NCBI RefSeq assembly: GCF_016907895.1
Contig: NZ_JAFBCV010000005.1
Location: 220,695 to 284,694, forward strand
From: Shouchella xiaoxiensis
Lineage (GTDB): Bacteria; Bacillota; Bacilli; Bacillales; Bacillaceae_D
Direction of reading: 5' to 3'
DNA: 64,000 nucleotides
In this document: piece by piece, positions 42,364 through 51,318 of the stretch
How positions within the stretch are numbered: position 1 is the first letter of the stretch
Layout of the letters: each line of letters opens with the position of its first letter
Notes under the pieces: generated by a model
Told to the model about the DNA's origin: nothing
Databases searched by the model: none
Seen by the model: only the letters and a program-made list of their open reading frames with translations
Program-made: the position numbers and the translations under genes

Positions 42364-43674
42364 ATGATTCTTTTAGAAATGGTACTTGCAGGACTAATTT
42401 TATTCACCATCCTCCTCCAATGGACGAATGTGCGAAAAAAGCTTATTCTGATCACAATAATTGGACAATGGGTGACGTTAATCGCTTTGTTTGTTGACTA
42501 TGGCTGGCGTTGGCCAATGATTCCACTCTACTTCCTTACGCTTTTTGTAACGGTTAAAATGATTCCCACTGCTAAAGCGAGCACAATTAGAAATAAGGTC
42601 ATCCTCGCTACTTTCGTTGTATTTGCGCTTTTTTTGCCTGGAATTCTGTTTCCGTGGTATTCATTTAGCGAACCAACTGGAGAGTATGCCGTAGGTACCT
42701 CTTCGTATGAAGTAGTTGACTCGACCCGGGAAGAGCGTTGGTTAAACAATGAGGATAATCGTCGCCTAATGGTTCAATTCTGGTACCCAACGGATGATAC
42801 AAGAAAGGAGCAAGCCCGCTATCATAATCACCCTGCCTTGTTTATGAACGAGTTTGGAAAAGAAAATGGCATTCCCGGTTTCTTACTCCAGTCTTTTGCC
42901 AAGCAACGAACCCATGCTCACAGTGACGCAACACTGTTAAATCAGGAGCAGCCTTATCCAGTTTTATTTTTCTCCCATGGTTTCGGTAGCAATCGTGGAC
43001 AAAGTCAGTTTCAAGTAGCTGAGCTTGCTAGCCACGGCTACATCGTTATTGCCATTGATCATACCTACTATTCCCCCGGCACCGTTTTTGCCGATGGGTC
43101 AAACCCAGGAGTTGCGTCAATCGAGTTTAATGAAGATGAGAGCGTCATGGACGACTACGCCTACGAATGGAGCGCAGATGCCCGAAGCGTTATGAACTGG
43201 CTAGAAGATGTTGAATCAGGCCATTACATGGATACAGCTCTTGTCAGTCAATTCTCCGGCAATCTCGATCTCACAAGAGTTGGTTATTTAGGCCATTCGT
43301 TTGGCGGAGCTTCCGCTAGCCACACGCTCGCTGTTGATGAACGTTTTCACGCGGGTATAAACATGGATGGTTTTCCTTACGGAGATGCTGCTGAACTTGG
43401 AGTTACTCAGCCTTTCTTAACATTAACAAGTGATCAGGATATACTCACATCTTATATTGAAGACGAAGAATACCTATCCCGTTATTTTCAACAAGTGGAA
43501 GCAATTAGCGGTCCTGACAAAGTACATGCTATTCCTGGCGCAATGCATCTGGACTTCAGTGACATTCCTCTCTTATCCCCCATTACTTCTTGGTTTGGCA
43601 TGACTGGTAAGGATAATCAACATAAATTCATTAATAAACTAACATTAGAGTTTTTTAACGATACACTAAACTAA
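42364..43674 (+). CDS. Alpha/beta hydrolase, platelet-activating-factor acetylhydrolase-like
   Basis: 436 residues. Three or four membrane helices in the first 100 residues, then an extracytoplasmic or cytoplasmic hydrolase domain: LFFSHGFGSNRGQSQF (oxyanion region, about 200), IVIAIDHTYYSPG, the nucleophile elbow GYLGHSFGGAS (Ser about 318), Asp near LTSDQDIL, and the catalytic His in GAMHLDFSD (about 400). PAF-AH II-type lipases release short acyl chains from phospholipids; the natural substrate here is unknown. The RBS is weak (AAAGAAG). A similar plan, membrane helices plus lipase, is common in Bacillaceae. Confidence 0.75.
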   Translation: MILLEMVLAGLILFTILLQWTNVRKKLILITIIGQWVTLIALFVDYGWRWPMIPLYFLTLFVTVKMIPTAKASTIRNKVILATFVVFALFLPGILFPWYSFSEPTGEYAVGTSSYEVVDSTREERWLNNEDNRRLMVQFWYPTDDTRKEQARYHNHPALFMNEFGKENGIPGFLLQSFAKQRTHAHSDATLLNQEQPYPVLFFSHGFGSNRGQSQFQVAELASHGYIVIAIDHTYYSPGTVFADGSNPGVASIEFNEDESVMDDYAYEWSADARSVMNWLEDVESGHYMDTALVSQFSGNLDLTRVGYLGHSFGGASASHTLAVDERFHAGINMDGFPYGDAAELGVTQPFLTLTSDQDILTSYIEDEEYLSRYFQQVEAISGPDKVHAIPGAMHLDFSDIPLLSPITSWFGMTGKDNQHKFINKLTLEFFNDTLN

Positions 43675-43705
43675 AAAAAGACCGTCACCTTGCTGGGAGA
43701 CGGTC
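43673..43705 (-). terminator. Terminator overlapping the stop of the 773-residue gene
   Basis: GACCGTC (43680-43686) and GACGGTC (43699-43705) form the stem, with seven T on the minus strand after it. The last codons (DRLPAR) are encoded in the hairpin. Confidence 0.75.
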
Positions 43706-46006
43706 AAGTGTAATTCTTTTATAAAATCGAGGTGTTCGATGCAACGGCTTCTCAATGTCTTGCCTCAATGCCTCAATTGCTTCAAGTTTTCCACCTAATT
43801 GATGATAGACTCGCTCGAATAAATCTGGGTTTTCAGCAAAATAAGCGATGAGCTTTAATCGCTCTGTCTGATACTCTCGTCTAGCTAATACATCAGGGAT
43901 GATTGCTCTTAGCACATGAATGATTGTCTCTTCTTCAAAGCGCTTATATTCACGCGTTAAACAATCAATTGTCATTCCTACATCATTGTAAATGAAGCGT
44001 CTAAACATCGTTCCGCCTGCCTGTCCAAACTTATTTGCGAGAAGCGGCATGGCCCAGTGGTAGTAGCGCCTAAACAGCGCTGGTTCATCTGACTTAATGC
44101 GCTTCATCTGGATGGTAATGGTATGAAGTAACCCAACCGTGTCCTTTAATTCCACACGTTGGTTAACTTCAAATGTTGAAATCAGACAATCAAGACAAGG
44201 ATCATCCCGCTTCATTCGATTAGACAGATTAAGCCATTCTTTATACTGGTCAATTTGTTGATTAATCGAGCGCTCTCCCCAATCGATTCGTGCTTTGAGT
44301 TCGGTAAAAAGCAATTCCGCTAACTCATTCGTTAAACGATGAGGATACAACTCGTCCACACGTATTAAGCTTAATTCCGTTAACAGCACCTTCGACCAGT
44401 TTAAATCTGGAGCTTGCTCCTGTAATATAGCGCGAAAAGAGTTACGCATATTTCGTAATCCCTCATCCGTCCAGTTAGTCAATTCACATTGACCAAACAT
44501 TTTCGCAAACAAGGCCGGGTGAGCTTGACACAATGACCAGAGCTGTAGTCGCTTCTCTGCATCAGGCTCTCGCCCATTGCGATCTAAAATCGACTGTGCT
44601 AAACGTCGTTTACTCTCACTTAATCCACGTTTGCCATTGTCTTCATACGCCAGCTGCTTAAACAACAATTCCACATAAAATACGTCCTTCTTTCCGTTGT
44701 TTAGTTGCTGTAGATGTTTGCAACTATCCTTTAGCTGTTCATCGGTAAACAACAACTCATTCCAATTATGAGACGCATAAAAATGGAGTAGAAAGGCATC
44801 TGCATAAGCCATAAGTTGATCAAATTCTGATTCCTTTGTATCAACAAGCAACCCTTTTAACGATTCAACCCAGTAGGATACTGCTTTTCTCTTGTGCACG
44901 TCTGCTTTTGTTTTCTCACTACTATAAAGCAAGGATAACGCTAATTGCTTCGTATCCTCTAAATGACGTTTTTCATAGAGAAGTAAATCTACCGATATCG
45001 TATCCATTACCTGCTTTACTCTCGCCAAACTCGCTTTTGTTCGTGCAAAAGTTAGCATGCGCTCATAGTTAGTAGATTGCAGCTGTTTGTGTTCATTTAG
45101 AAATTGATAAAGCAAGGTTGCGCTTTCAAGATCTTCCTTGACTTCTTGAATCGTACACTCGTTCATAAAGTCATGCCATTCCTTACGCGCTTGCACTTGA
45201 TACTCGTTTTGCGCCGGTGTGTCAAAGCGGTTTTGAATAAAATCGAATACATAACCATATACACCTTGATCAATATCTTCTTGATAATAGCGTGTTCCTT
45301 CTCCGAGCGTTGCCATGATCGGATAGCGCTCCCGCTCCAGATCATGTACATACGTTGAGAAATGCGCTTTCCGCTGCAAAGACGCAGGTAGATTTAGCTG
45401 AATTGCGGCAATCCACGTTGGCAATTCCTCCTGCTTATTAACAAGCAACAGTGCTTCTTGTCTAGCTCCCGTTTCAATTAATGCACGGACCATCTGCGAT
45501 AGCCTAAGGGCATTATCCTCCCTATTTATAAAAGCATCCATGACATCTTCAGAAAAATAGCCAGTTGGTATGGAAGCTTCCAGCACAGGCAATGGTCTCG
45601 GCTTGTGACTAAAATCGAGCTCATTCATTGATAATTTTTTTCGAAATAGTGAAGAACGGTAAAATTGAATCGATGGGATTGGCCAAGCTCCTTTTTCCAG
45701 CACAAGGACGTGAGAAAAATAATTCCCGTATTTTCCCGACAAGTCTTTTCCACTATATACCGTTTGGCAAATGCCGTAGCGCCCGCTCTGTAACTGAAAT
45801 GAGGTAAATTTAATAGGGAAATACGCATCAATTTCAAAGCGAATTGGCTGTGTCGGTAAATGGTTTGGTGGCTTATACAGACAAATTCGTTCTAATTCTT
45901 TTAGCTCACCGTCCGAAAAACCTTCCGATGATGAAAAAATCTGTTGACGTTTTCCAGCAGAGTGTTTTCGATTAAAGGACGTATAGTAGAGCTGTAATAA
46001 CCTCAC
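43685..46006 (-). CDS. GAP1-N2/GAP1-M-like large protein
   Basis: 773 residues, cytoplasmic. The N-terminus (LLQLYYTSFNRKHSAGKRQQ, then SSSEGFSDGELKELERIC, LYKPPNHLPTQP, SGKYGNYFSHVLVLE) fits the GTPase-associated protein 1 N-terminal domain type 2; residues about 165-300 (FINREDNALRLSQMVRALIE, LPTWIAAIQLNLP) fit its middle domain. The remaining 450 residues are alpha-helical with no motif I know. The family was defined computationally in predicted conflict systems with small GTPases, which are not seen in this window. The gene is monocistronic. Confidence 0.6.
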   Translation of the reverse strand: MRLLQLYYTSFNRKHSAGKRQQIFSSSEGFSDGELKELERICLYKPPNHLPTQPIRFEIDAYFPIKFTSFQLQSGRYGICQTVYSGKDLSGKYGNYFSHVLVLEKGAWPIPSIQFYRSSLFRKKLSMNELDFSHKPRPLPVLEASIPTGYFSEDVMDAFINREDNALRLSQMVRALIETGARQEALLLVNKQEELPTWIAAIQLNLPASLQRKAHFSTYVHDLERERYPIMATLGEGTRYYQEDIDQGVYGYVFDFIQNRFDTPAQNEYQVQARKEWHDFMNECTIQEVKEDLESATLLYQFLNEHKQLQSTNYERMLTFARTKASLARVKQVMDTISVDLLLYEKRHLEDTKQLALSLLYSSEKTKADVHKRKAVSYWVESLKGLLVDTKESEFDQLMAYADAFLLHFYASHNWNELLFTDEQLKDSCKHLQQLNNGKKDVFYVELLFKQLAYEDNGKRGLSESKRRLAQSILDRNGREPDAEKRLQLWSLCQAHPALFAKMFGQCELTNWTDEGLRNMRNSFRAILQEQAPDLNWSKVLLTELSLIRVDELYPHRLTNELAELLFTELKARIDWGERSINQQIDQYKEWLNLSNRMKRDDPCLDCLISTFEVNQRVELKDTVGLLHTITIQMKRIKSDEPALFRRYYHWAMPLLANKFGQAGGTMFRRFIYNDVGMTIDCLTREYKRFEEETIIHVLRAIIPDVLARREYQTERLKLIAYFAENPDLFERVYHQLGGKLEAIEALRQDIEKPLHRTPRFYKRITLDRLPAR

Positions 46007-46310
46007 AAAAATCCCTCTCTTCCAATGATCCCATCACACAAATCTGAAAACTCATTGCGTTCAGACTTCCTTCCTCAGTTTCCAAAGCAACGCTTGTTAA
46101 ACCGCAACAGAATCATTTCCACATAATAGAATTAGTATATATGACTACGACAAAAGACACAACTTAAAACCGTAATTTATAAACAGAAAATGACTTATTA
46201 CCCACAATAGAAATCTTTCTATATACAGACTTCATTAGTAAGTACTAGAAATAATGCTTACATAAGGGGTTAACATACACTAAATAAAGAACCCTTGCTA
46301 ATGAAAAAAC
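46007..46310. other. Intergenic, nothing recognised
   Basis: A/T-rich stretch upstream of the 773-residue gene. It should carry that gene's promoter. No gene or clear structure was seen. Confidence 0.4.
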
Positions 46311-46353
46311 AAGGAAAAGGCAGATGCCCCCATAGGATCATCCGCCTCTTCCT
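46311..46353 (-). terminator. Orphan terminator after the pseudogene
   Basis: AAGGAAGAGGCGGATG and CATCTGCCTTTTCCTT pair with small mismatches; TTGTTTTTTC follows on the minus strand. It would have ended the gene whose remnant is at 46411-46536. Confidence 0.7.
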
Positions 46354-46410
46354 TCTATTCAATTTTTTATAAGGGCTAGGTTCAACAGACCTGCCTTGAC
46401 GTTTAACTGC

Positions 46411-46536
46411 TTAAGGCGCTAAGTAATCACCTTCCCAGACGCGGTCACGGTTTCGCACCCACGGATCATTAAACAAACTCCATGCCCCTTAATTTTCAGC
46501 TGGGCTCCACATCTCATTCCAAGCGAGGAAATAGGT
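46411..46536 (-). pseudogene. C-terminal remnant of a secreted glycoside-hydrolase-like protein
   Basis: One minus-strand frame reads TYFLAWNEMWSPAEN, an in-frame TAA, then GAWSLFNDPWVRNRDRV and WEGDYLAP before a second TAA. The Trp/Asn/Asp-rich wording resembles the end of GH26-type mannanases, but this is a weak family guess. A stop lies just upstream as well, so only about 40 codons survive. The terminator at 46311-46353 supports a former gene. Confidence 0.45.
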
Positions 46537-46591
46537 CTAATCTAACGCCTCCTTAGATTACCATATCTAGGAAAGCATAGACATAAAAAAT

Positions 46592-46617
46592 ACAGAGGCA
46601 GCTACAGCTACCTCTGT
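46592..46617 (-). terminator. Terminator after the nitroreductase
   Basis: ACAGAGGCAGCT and AGCTACCTCTGT pair around AC, with ATTTTTTATG on the minus strand. Confidence 0.85.
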
Positions 46618-46625
46618 TTCCTTTT

Positions 46626-47222
46626 TTATTTATAAACTTTCACGCGCTCATCAAGCGGCTTAAATTCTTTTTCCCCAGGGCTTTGTAACGGCTTGCCAAA
46701 CGGCATTTGCGCACGAAGCTTCCACGTTTCAGGAACATTCCACTCTTTTGCAACCATTCCATCAACAAGTGGGTTGTAGTGCTGCAACGACGCACCTAGT
46801 CCTTCATTCGCAAACGCTGTCCAGACCGCGAATTGATGCATACCAGACGATTGTTCCGACCATACAGGGAAATTATCCGCATAAAGGGCAAATGCTTCCT
46901 GTAGACCGTGAATGATTTCTTGATCTTCAAAAAATAAGACCGTACCATAACCCGCTTTAAATCCGTCCATTTTCTCTTGTGTTCCTGTGAAATCACCGTC
47001 ACCGACAACACCTTTTAAAATGTCTGTCGTATTGTTCCAGAACTTGTCGTGCTCACCGTCTAGCAAGATAAGAACGCGAGCAGTTTGTGAATTAAATGCA
47101 GATGGTACGTATTTAACCGCGTGCTCAACGATTTCTTGGATACGCTCTTCTGAAACGACCTTCTCTTTTGAGATCGCATATGAAGAACGACGGTTTTCAA
47201 TGGCTTCGAAGAAATTTGTCAT
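46626..47222 (-). CDS. Nitroreductase family protein (Frm2/HBN1-like)
   Basis: 198 residues. FFEAIENRRSSYAISKEK is the FMN-binding N-terminus with the Arg pair; VKYVPSAFNSQTARVLIL (about 37-54) is the second FMN contact; GLGASLQHYNPLVD (about 138-151) is the third. The short form and the SAFNSQ motif fit the Frm2/Hbn1 group, FMN oxidoreductases linked to oxidative and lipid stress. The substrate is unknown. It is monocistronic with its own terminator. Confidence 0.8.
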   Translation of the reverse strand: MTNFFEAIENRRSSYAISKEKVVSEERIQEIVEHAVKYVPSAFNSQTARVLILLDGEHDKFWNNTTDILKGVVGDGDFTGTQEKMDGFKAGYGTVLFFEDQEIIHGLQEAFALYADNFPVWSEQSSGMHQFAVWTAFANEGLGASLQHYNPLVDGMVAKEWNVPETWKLRAQMPFGKPLQSPGEKEFKPLDERVKVYK

Positions 47223-47392
47223 AATGGTTTCACTCCTAATTTTCTTTTATCTTTGTATGTAATGCTCATGTTACTCCTACCAAGTGACCTTGACTAGTAC
47301 GCACTTGATAGTGGCTTAGTATCTTTTAGGATACCAATTGATGGAACTGACCAAAACTAGGATGCCCTTAAACGTTCTTCTTATGTATGTGC

Positions 47393-47433
47393 ACGAAACA
47401 GGCATGCCCCAAAGTGGAACATGCCTGTTTTGT
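47393..47433 (-). terminator. Terminator after the methyltransferase
   Basis: ACGAAACAGGCATG and CATGCCTGTTTTGT pair around a 13-base loop. It touches the stop codon at 47433. Confidence 0.75.
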
Positions 47434-48194
47434 TATTCTTTTACGTTGCGGGCAACTGTTAAAAAGCGGTGTTGATTGTTAAGCACAAACCCTTTGCTCG
47501 TTAATTCCTTATAGGCTTTTACTAACCCTTCAAAGTGAACGTCTACACTGAAATGAAGATACTCCCATTCAATCACTTTGACATAGTAAATTAAGGCTTT
47601 CATTGAGAAAAACGTTTGGTCCGGAAAATACTCTTCTGCCTGCACGATTTCAAAAGACGCTCCCTCAAGTTCTTCCACCGTATTACGCAAGTTTAATCCT
47701 TCAAAGGCAGGTTGATGATCTCCGAGTAACAAATCCGCCAACCGTTTTCCGTTCCGTTCTCCTACTTGTTGCGTAATAAAAATACCGTTTGGTTTCAATA
47801 CGCGCTTTACTTCAGACACGGAAAACGATTCATGGCGATTTAATACGATATCAAACCGATTATCCGGATATGCTAAGCAATCATCAGCACCTACAAAGGC
47901 CAGCTTCACACCAAGAGGAACCACTTTCTTTTTTAATAGCGCAACGTTTGGTTCCCACCCTTCCGTTACTGCCGTTTTACCATACGGATGGTTTAGCGTT
48001 AACAAAAACTCTCCCCCACCTGTTCCCATGTCTAGCAACTCCATCTGTTCGGACAGGTGCTCGCGAACAATGGTGCGGTAACTCCATGGTGTACGTTCTT
48101 CTTCACACTCACCATCAAGTGCAGAAAAATCCCAGCCCGAGAAGTTGATTTGTTCGTTTTTTAACCATTCTTCTTTTAGTAACTGTATATTCAT
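47433..48194 (-). CDS. Class I SAM-dependent methyltransferase
   Basis: 253 residues. Motif I is LLDMGTGGGEFLLTL (about 53-67), then VTEGWEPNVALLKKKV, FDIVLNRHESFSVSEVKRVL and LKPNGIFITQQVG. The methyltransferase-11 fold is clear. The long, aromatic C-terminal half (EEYFPDQTFFSMKALIYYVK) is typical of a Bacillus group of unknown substrate. It is preceded by the inverted repeat at 48241-48313, which lies in its leader. Confidence 0.78.
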   Translation of the reverse strand: MNIQLLKEEWLKNEQINFSGWDFSALDGECEEERTPWSYRTIVREHLSEQMELLDMGTGGGEFLLTLNHPYGKTAVTEGWEPNVALLKKKVVPLGVKLAFVGADDCLAYPDNRFDIVLNRHESFSVSEVKRVLKPNGIFITQQVGERNGKRLADLLLGDHQPAFEGLNLRNTVEELEGASFEIVQAEEYFPDQTFFSMKALIYYVKVIEWEYLHFSVDVHFEGLVKAYKELTSKGFVLNNQHRFLTVARNVKE

Positions 48195-48240
48195 TTGAAT
48201 AGCGCCTCCATCTAATTTTTTGTTCTTTTATGATGTGGGG

Positions 48241-48313
48241 CGATACAGTTAACTGATGGATTGTTAGCTAACGATACTCGATACAGAATCCATCAGATTC
48301 CTTAACTGTATCG
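48241..48313. repeat. Large inverted repeat with competing helices
   Basis: CGATACAGTTAACTGATGGATT (48241-48262, quoted as two joined arms: CGATACAGTTAA and CTGATGGATT) pairs with AATCCATCAG (48287-48296) and TTAACTGTATCG (48302-48313), leaving a 5-base bulge. The loop has GTTAGCTAAC and another CGATACAG (48279-48286) that can pair with CTGTATCG of the right arm instead. Two mutually exclusive folds suggest a regulatory leader of the methyltransferase at 47433, or a tandem operator. Confidence 0.65.
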
Positions 48314-48413
48314 AGAAATTACTTCGTTTCATGTTTCGTCATCCCTCTCTTGCTTTCCTATTAGTCTAAGGGTGAACGGCTCTAATTACAATCGAAAGTT
48401 TTGAATAGTCTTA

Positions 48414-49619
48414 TCAATTCGAACTCACTTCCTCAATCGTCCAGCCGAATGGGTCAGGTCCTGGCTGCCAATGACCGATACGCTCCGCTTCCGTCATCAA
48501 ACAAGCATCCAACTCAGCTTCAATCTTTTTTTGATTGAGCGAAACACCAATAAAAACAAGCTTGATGTGCCTGTCTCCGTACGGGGCTCTCCACTCTTCC
48601 TTTAAATGAGGATTGGCAGCCATAATCTTCCTCTGTTCTTCTGGAGACCGAGAGTCAACCCAATACGTAACTGGCTCTAATTGAACAGATGTTCCTGCCT
48701 GTGAAAACGTAAGCGCGACGTCATGATGCGTGCCGCACCAGACAATTCCTTTTGCCCTGACAATTTCTTCAGGCATGGAATCTGCCCACTCAACAAAGCG
48801 CTCAGCATGTAAAGGAAGATAGCGCTCGTAGACGAACGACCCAATCCCATACTCTTCTGTTTCTGGCATATGGGCTTCAGGACCAGCTGTTAGTTCTTTA
48901 AGCCACCCCGCAGACTCGCTCGCTCTTTCGAAATCAAACAGCCCTGTATGTAGAATCTCGGATGGATCTACTTTCGCTTGAGTTGACTGGATGATTCGAG
49001 CAGTAGGCTGAAGCTTACGCAACACGCTTTCTAATTGCTCAAGTTGATTCGGTTGTACAAGATCACATTTATTCAAAATAAGCACATCACAAAATTCGAT
49101 TTGGTCGATTAGTAAGTCGGCAATCTCTCGCTCGTCCTCCTCACCGAGAGCTTCCTTTCGATCAAGCAACGAGTCACCGGAGCGAAAATCTGTCCAGAAA
49201 CGATTCGCGTCAACAACGGTTACCATTGTATCTAATTGACAAAACCGTGTTAAATCAATGTTTAACTCTTCATCAATATAAGAGAATGTTTGCGCAACCG
49301 GTACCGGCTCGCTAATACCCGTTGATTCAATTACAAGATAGTCAATATCGCCCTGCTTGGCAAGCTTCTCTACTTCAATTAATAAATCCTCGCGCAGCGT
49401 ACAGCAAATGCAGCCATTGGAAAGCTCCACTAGTTTTTCTTCCGTTCGTGAAAAGTTTCCTCCTTGCTCAATTAAACCTGCATCAATGTTCACTTCACTC
49501 ATGTCATTTACAATGACAGCTATCTTTAACCCTTGGCGATTTTGCAAAATATGATTCAATAGCGTTGTTTTGCCAGACCCTAAATACCCACTCAATACCG
49601 TCACCGGAATTTTCTTCAT
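48414..49619 (-). CDS. yciC: Zinc-regulated COG0523 GTPase (YciC/ZigA-like metallochaperone)
   Basis: 401 residues. I start at the ATG at 49619, nine bases after GGAGG. P-loop SGYLGSGKTTLLN (about 11), the metal motif GCICC (CxCC, about 70), ESTGISEPVPV, the guanine motif NKCDL (about 180), and the C-terminal CobW_C domain (GSFVYERYLPLHAERF onward). These GTPases deliver zinc to key enzymes when zinc is scarce. A perfect Zur box at 49637-49657 covers its leader, and a zinc-free S14 gene lies just upstream. Confidence 0.9.
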   Translation of the reverse strand: MKKIPVTVLSGYLGSGKTTLLNHILQNRQGLKIAVIVNDMSEVNIDAGLIEQGGNFSRTEEKLVELSNGCICCTLREDLLIEVEKLAKQGDIDYLVIESTGISEPVPVAQTFSYIDEELNIDLTRFCQLDTMVTVVDANRFWTDFRSGDSLLDRKEALGEEDEREIADLLIDQIEFCDVLILNKCDLVQPNQLEQLESVLRKLQPTARIIQSTQAKVDPSEILHTGLFDFERASESAGWLKELTAGPEAHMPETEEYGIGSFVYERYLPLHAERFVEWADSMPEEIVRAKGIVWCGTHHDVALTFSQAGTSVQLEPVTYWVDSRSPEEQRKIMAANPHLKEEWRAPYGDRHIKLVFIGVSLNQKKIEAELDACLMTEAERIGHWQPGPDPFGWTIEEVSSN

Positions 49620-49636
49620 GTCAATCACCCTCCTAC

Positions 49637-49657
49637 AAATCGTAATTATTACGTTTT
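49637..49657. promoter_or_regulatory. Zur box before yciC
   Basis: AAATCGTAATTATTACGTTTT matches the Bacillus Zur consensus AAATCGTAATnATTACGnnTT except in the final free positions. Confidence 0.92.
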
Positions 49658-49681
49658 AAAAACAACAAAAAAAAGAACCGT

Positions 49682-49951
49682 TTACCAACTTGCTTTTTTC
49701 ACACCTGGAATTTGACCTTTATGCGCAAGTTCGCGAAATGCAATTCGAGATAGTTCAAAATCACGTAGAACCCCTCTAGGTCGGCCTGTTACGCGACATC
49801 TTCTCGTAAGCCTTGATGGCGATGAATCTCGTGGCAGTTTTGCCAGGGCTGCGTAATCACCTTTTTCTTTTAACTCTTTCCGCAGACTTGCATACTTCTC
49901 AACTAATTCCTGTCGCTTTTGTTCTTTTGCGATTTTGGCTTTTTTCGCCAT
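49682..49951 (-). CDS. rpsN: Zinc-independent ribosomal protein S14 paralogue
   Basis: 89 residues from the ATG at 49951 ([13 protein letters not shown]). It is the long S14 form: [20 protein letters not shown] and [20 protein letters not shown] carry no CxxC pairs, whereas the housekeeping S14 of bacilli has a zinc ribbon. In zinc starvation this paralogue replaces it in the 30S subunit. An exact Zur box (49975-49995) lies in front. The next gene downstream, yciC, has its own Zur box. Confidence 0.93.
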   Translation of the reverse strand: MAKKAKIAKEQKRQELVEKYASLRKELKEKGDYAALAKLPRDSSPSRLTRRCRVTGRPRGVLRDFELSRIAFRELAHKGQIPGVKKASW

Positions 49952-49974
49952 CCAAACCATTCCTCTCATTTTCC

Positions 49975-49995
49975 AAATCGTAATGATTACGAATT
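49975..49995. promoter_or_regulatory. Zur box before rpsN
   Basis: AAATCGTAATGATTACGAATT fits the Zur consensus in all fixed positions, 24 bases upstream of the start. Confidence 0.92.
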
Positions 49996-50090
49996 ATAAC
50001 AGCTACTTATGACCTTGGCAACCTCAATTTATTCATTAACGAACAGATCATAGCGTGAAGGACAGATTTATTACGTAACGATTAGTAAAA

Positions 50091-50119
50091 AAAGTCGTCC
50101 GTTACAAAAGGACGACTTT
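50091..50119 (-). terminator. Terminator after the GNAT gene
   Basis: AAAGTCGTCC and GGACGACTTT pair; TTTTTTACT follows on the minus strand. Confidence 0.85.
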
Positions 50120-50120
50120 A

Positions 50121-50711
50121 TTAGTCCAGCAATGTTTTGACATAACCGCTGCATTCATATACACGTTGAAACGACTGCTTGATTTGCTCTTTTTCATCAC
50201 CGAGATAGTGGGCAAAGAGAAATTGTGGTTTCGTTTCGATCTCAACACCGTCAAACCACCGATCCATTTCATTTGCCCCTTCCGCATAAACGTGAAGATA
50301 CGATGAACGTTTCGTAAATCCTTGCTTTTCGTACCAGGCGTGGACCCAATCATCATCCCTAGTCCACGCCTCTAAGTATGCTAAACCAAGCTTATCTGCT
50401 CGCTTTAAGGCTTCACCAAGTATCGTTTGTGCGATTCCCCTTCGTCTAAAATCAGGATGAATCGCCACATGCCAGATCATTCCACCTCTGCCAGTCCCTA
50501 ACGTGCAGACAGTGTGATCGCTTTCTTCATATTCAAGATCAAGTAATCCGACAATCTGATCATCTATGATGGCAACGAGCTCTATAGACGAATTGACGTA
50601 CGTTTCTTTTTTGATTAACACATTGTCAAAATAAGAAGTATTTAAAAAAGCGAGCACACGGCAGCGAAGCCATCCTTGTTCATCTGTTTTTTGATAAGTC
50701 CGAACATGCAA
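50121..50711 (-). CDS. GNAT family N-acetyltransferase
   Basis: 196 residues. VRTYQKTDEQGWLRCRVLAF at the N-terminus, then IWHVAIHPDFRRRGIAQTIL (the acetyl-CoA loop, about 80-98), AYLEAWTRDD and WYEKQGFTKRSSYLHVY. The C-terminal 50 residues are an extension seen in a Bacillus GNAT subgroup. The substrate is unknown. It lies 13 bases after the gene at 50725, so they form an operon. Confidence 0.8.
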   Translation of the reverse strand: MHVRTYQKTDEQGWLRCRVLAFLNTSYFDNVLIKKETYVNSSIELVAIIDDQIVGLLDLEYEESDHTVCTLGTGRGGMIWHVAIHPDFRRRGIAQTILGEALKRADKLGLAYLEAWTRDDDWVHAWYEKQGFTKRSSYLHVYAEGANEMDRWFDGVEIETKPQFLFAHYLGDEKEQIKQSFQRVYECSGYVKTLLD

Positions 50712-50724
50712 AGCTCATCCCTCC

Positions 50725-51150
50725 TTATCCAAATAACTCTTCCTCATGACGCAAATAATGCACTTCTAACAGCTGCGCTAACGTTCCAATTTGATAATAG
50801 CGCTCATCAGCCGCCTCAACAACTTCAATAAAGGCATCTTCAACCGTTTCGTCTTTCTCTAGCGCTTCGTAAGCTTGCCAAATTGGCATAAAATAAAATT
50901 GGATTAACTCGGCATAATTCGTTGCAGATATCTGTTCAAGTGCGAGACTAAGCTCAGCGACAAAAAAATCGATCCCCGTTTCCTTGATATAGGATTCAAG
51001 CCAATTACACACACTTTCATGACCTCCGCTTTCCATCTCTGAAAAGTAGTGATAAACCAACAGCGTTTGCTGCAGCCGTGGTTTTTCTACCGGAAGCTCT
51101 AATTCACTTAAACGCTCAACCATTTCGTTCCATTTATCTGCTGATCCCAC
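50725..51150 (-). CDS. Small acidic protein, possibly DUF4375/DMP19-like
   Basis: 141 residues from the GTG at 51150: AAGGAGG lies five bases before it and inside the codons of any longer frame, so the RBS decides this start. The pattern KWNEMVERLSELELP...LLVYHYFSEMESGGHESVCNWL recalls the DUF4375 group, whose members carry E..NGG; here it is ESGGH. It is helical, acidic and soluble. The role is unknown. First gene of a two-gene operon with the GNAT at 50121. Confidence 0.6.
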   Translation of the reverse strand: MGSADKWNEMVERLSELELPVEKPRLQQTLLVYHYFSEMESGGHESVCNWLESYIKETGIDFFVAELSLALEQISATNYAELIQFYFMPIWQAYEALEKDETVEDAFIEVVEAADERYYQIGTLAQLLEVHYLRHEEELFG

Positions 51151-51318
51151 GTCATCCTCCTTCATCCTTTTTCTTATCATACCGTTTTTTGCACATCTTG
51201 GAAAATAAGTATTTTAATAATTTACGTTTTAAATTCTTCAAAAAAAGGTATGAGTACAGACTAGTCTTTTTTTTATCGACTAACTCTACTAACTAGCCAA
51301 TTTCGGAGGTACCATTGA

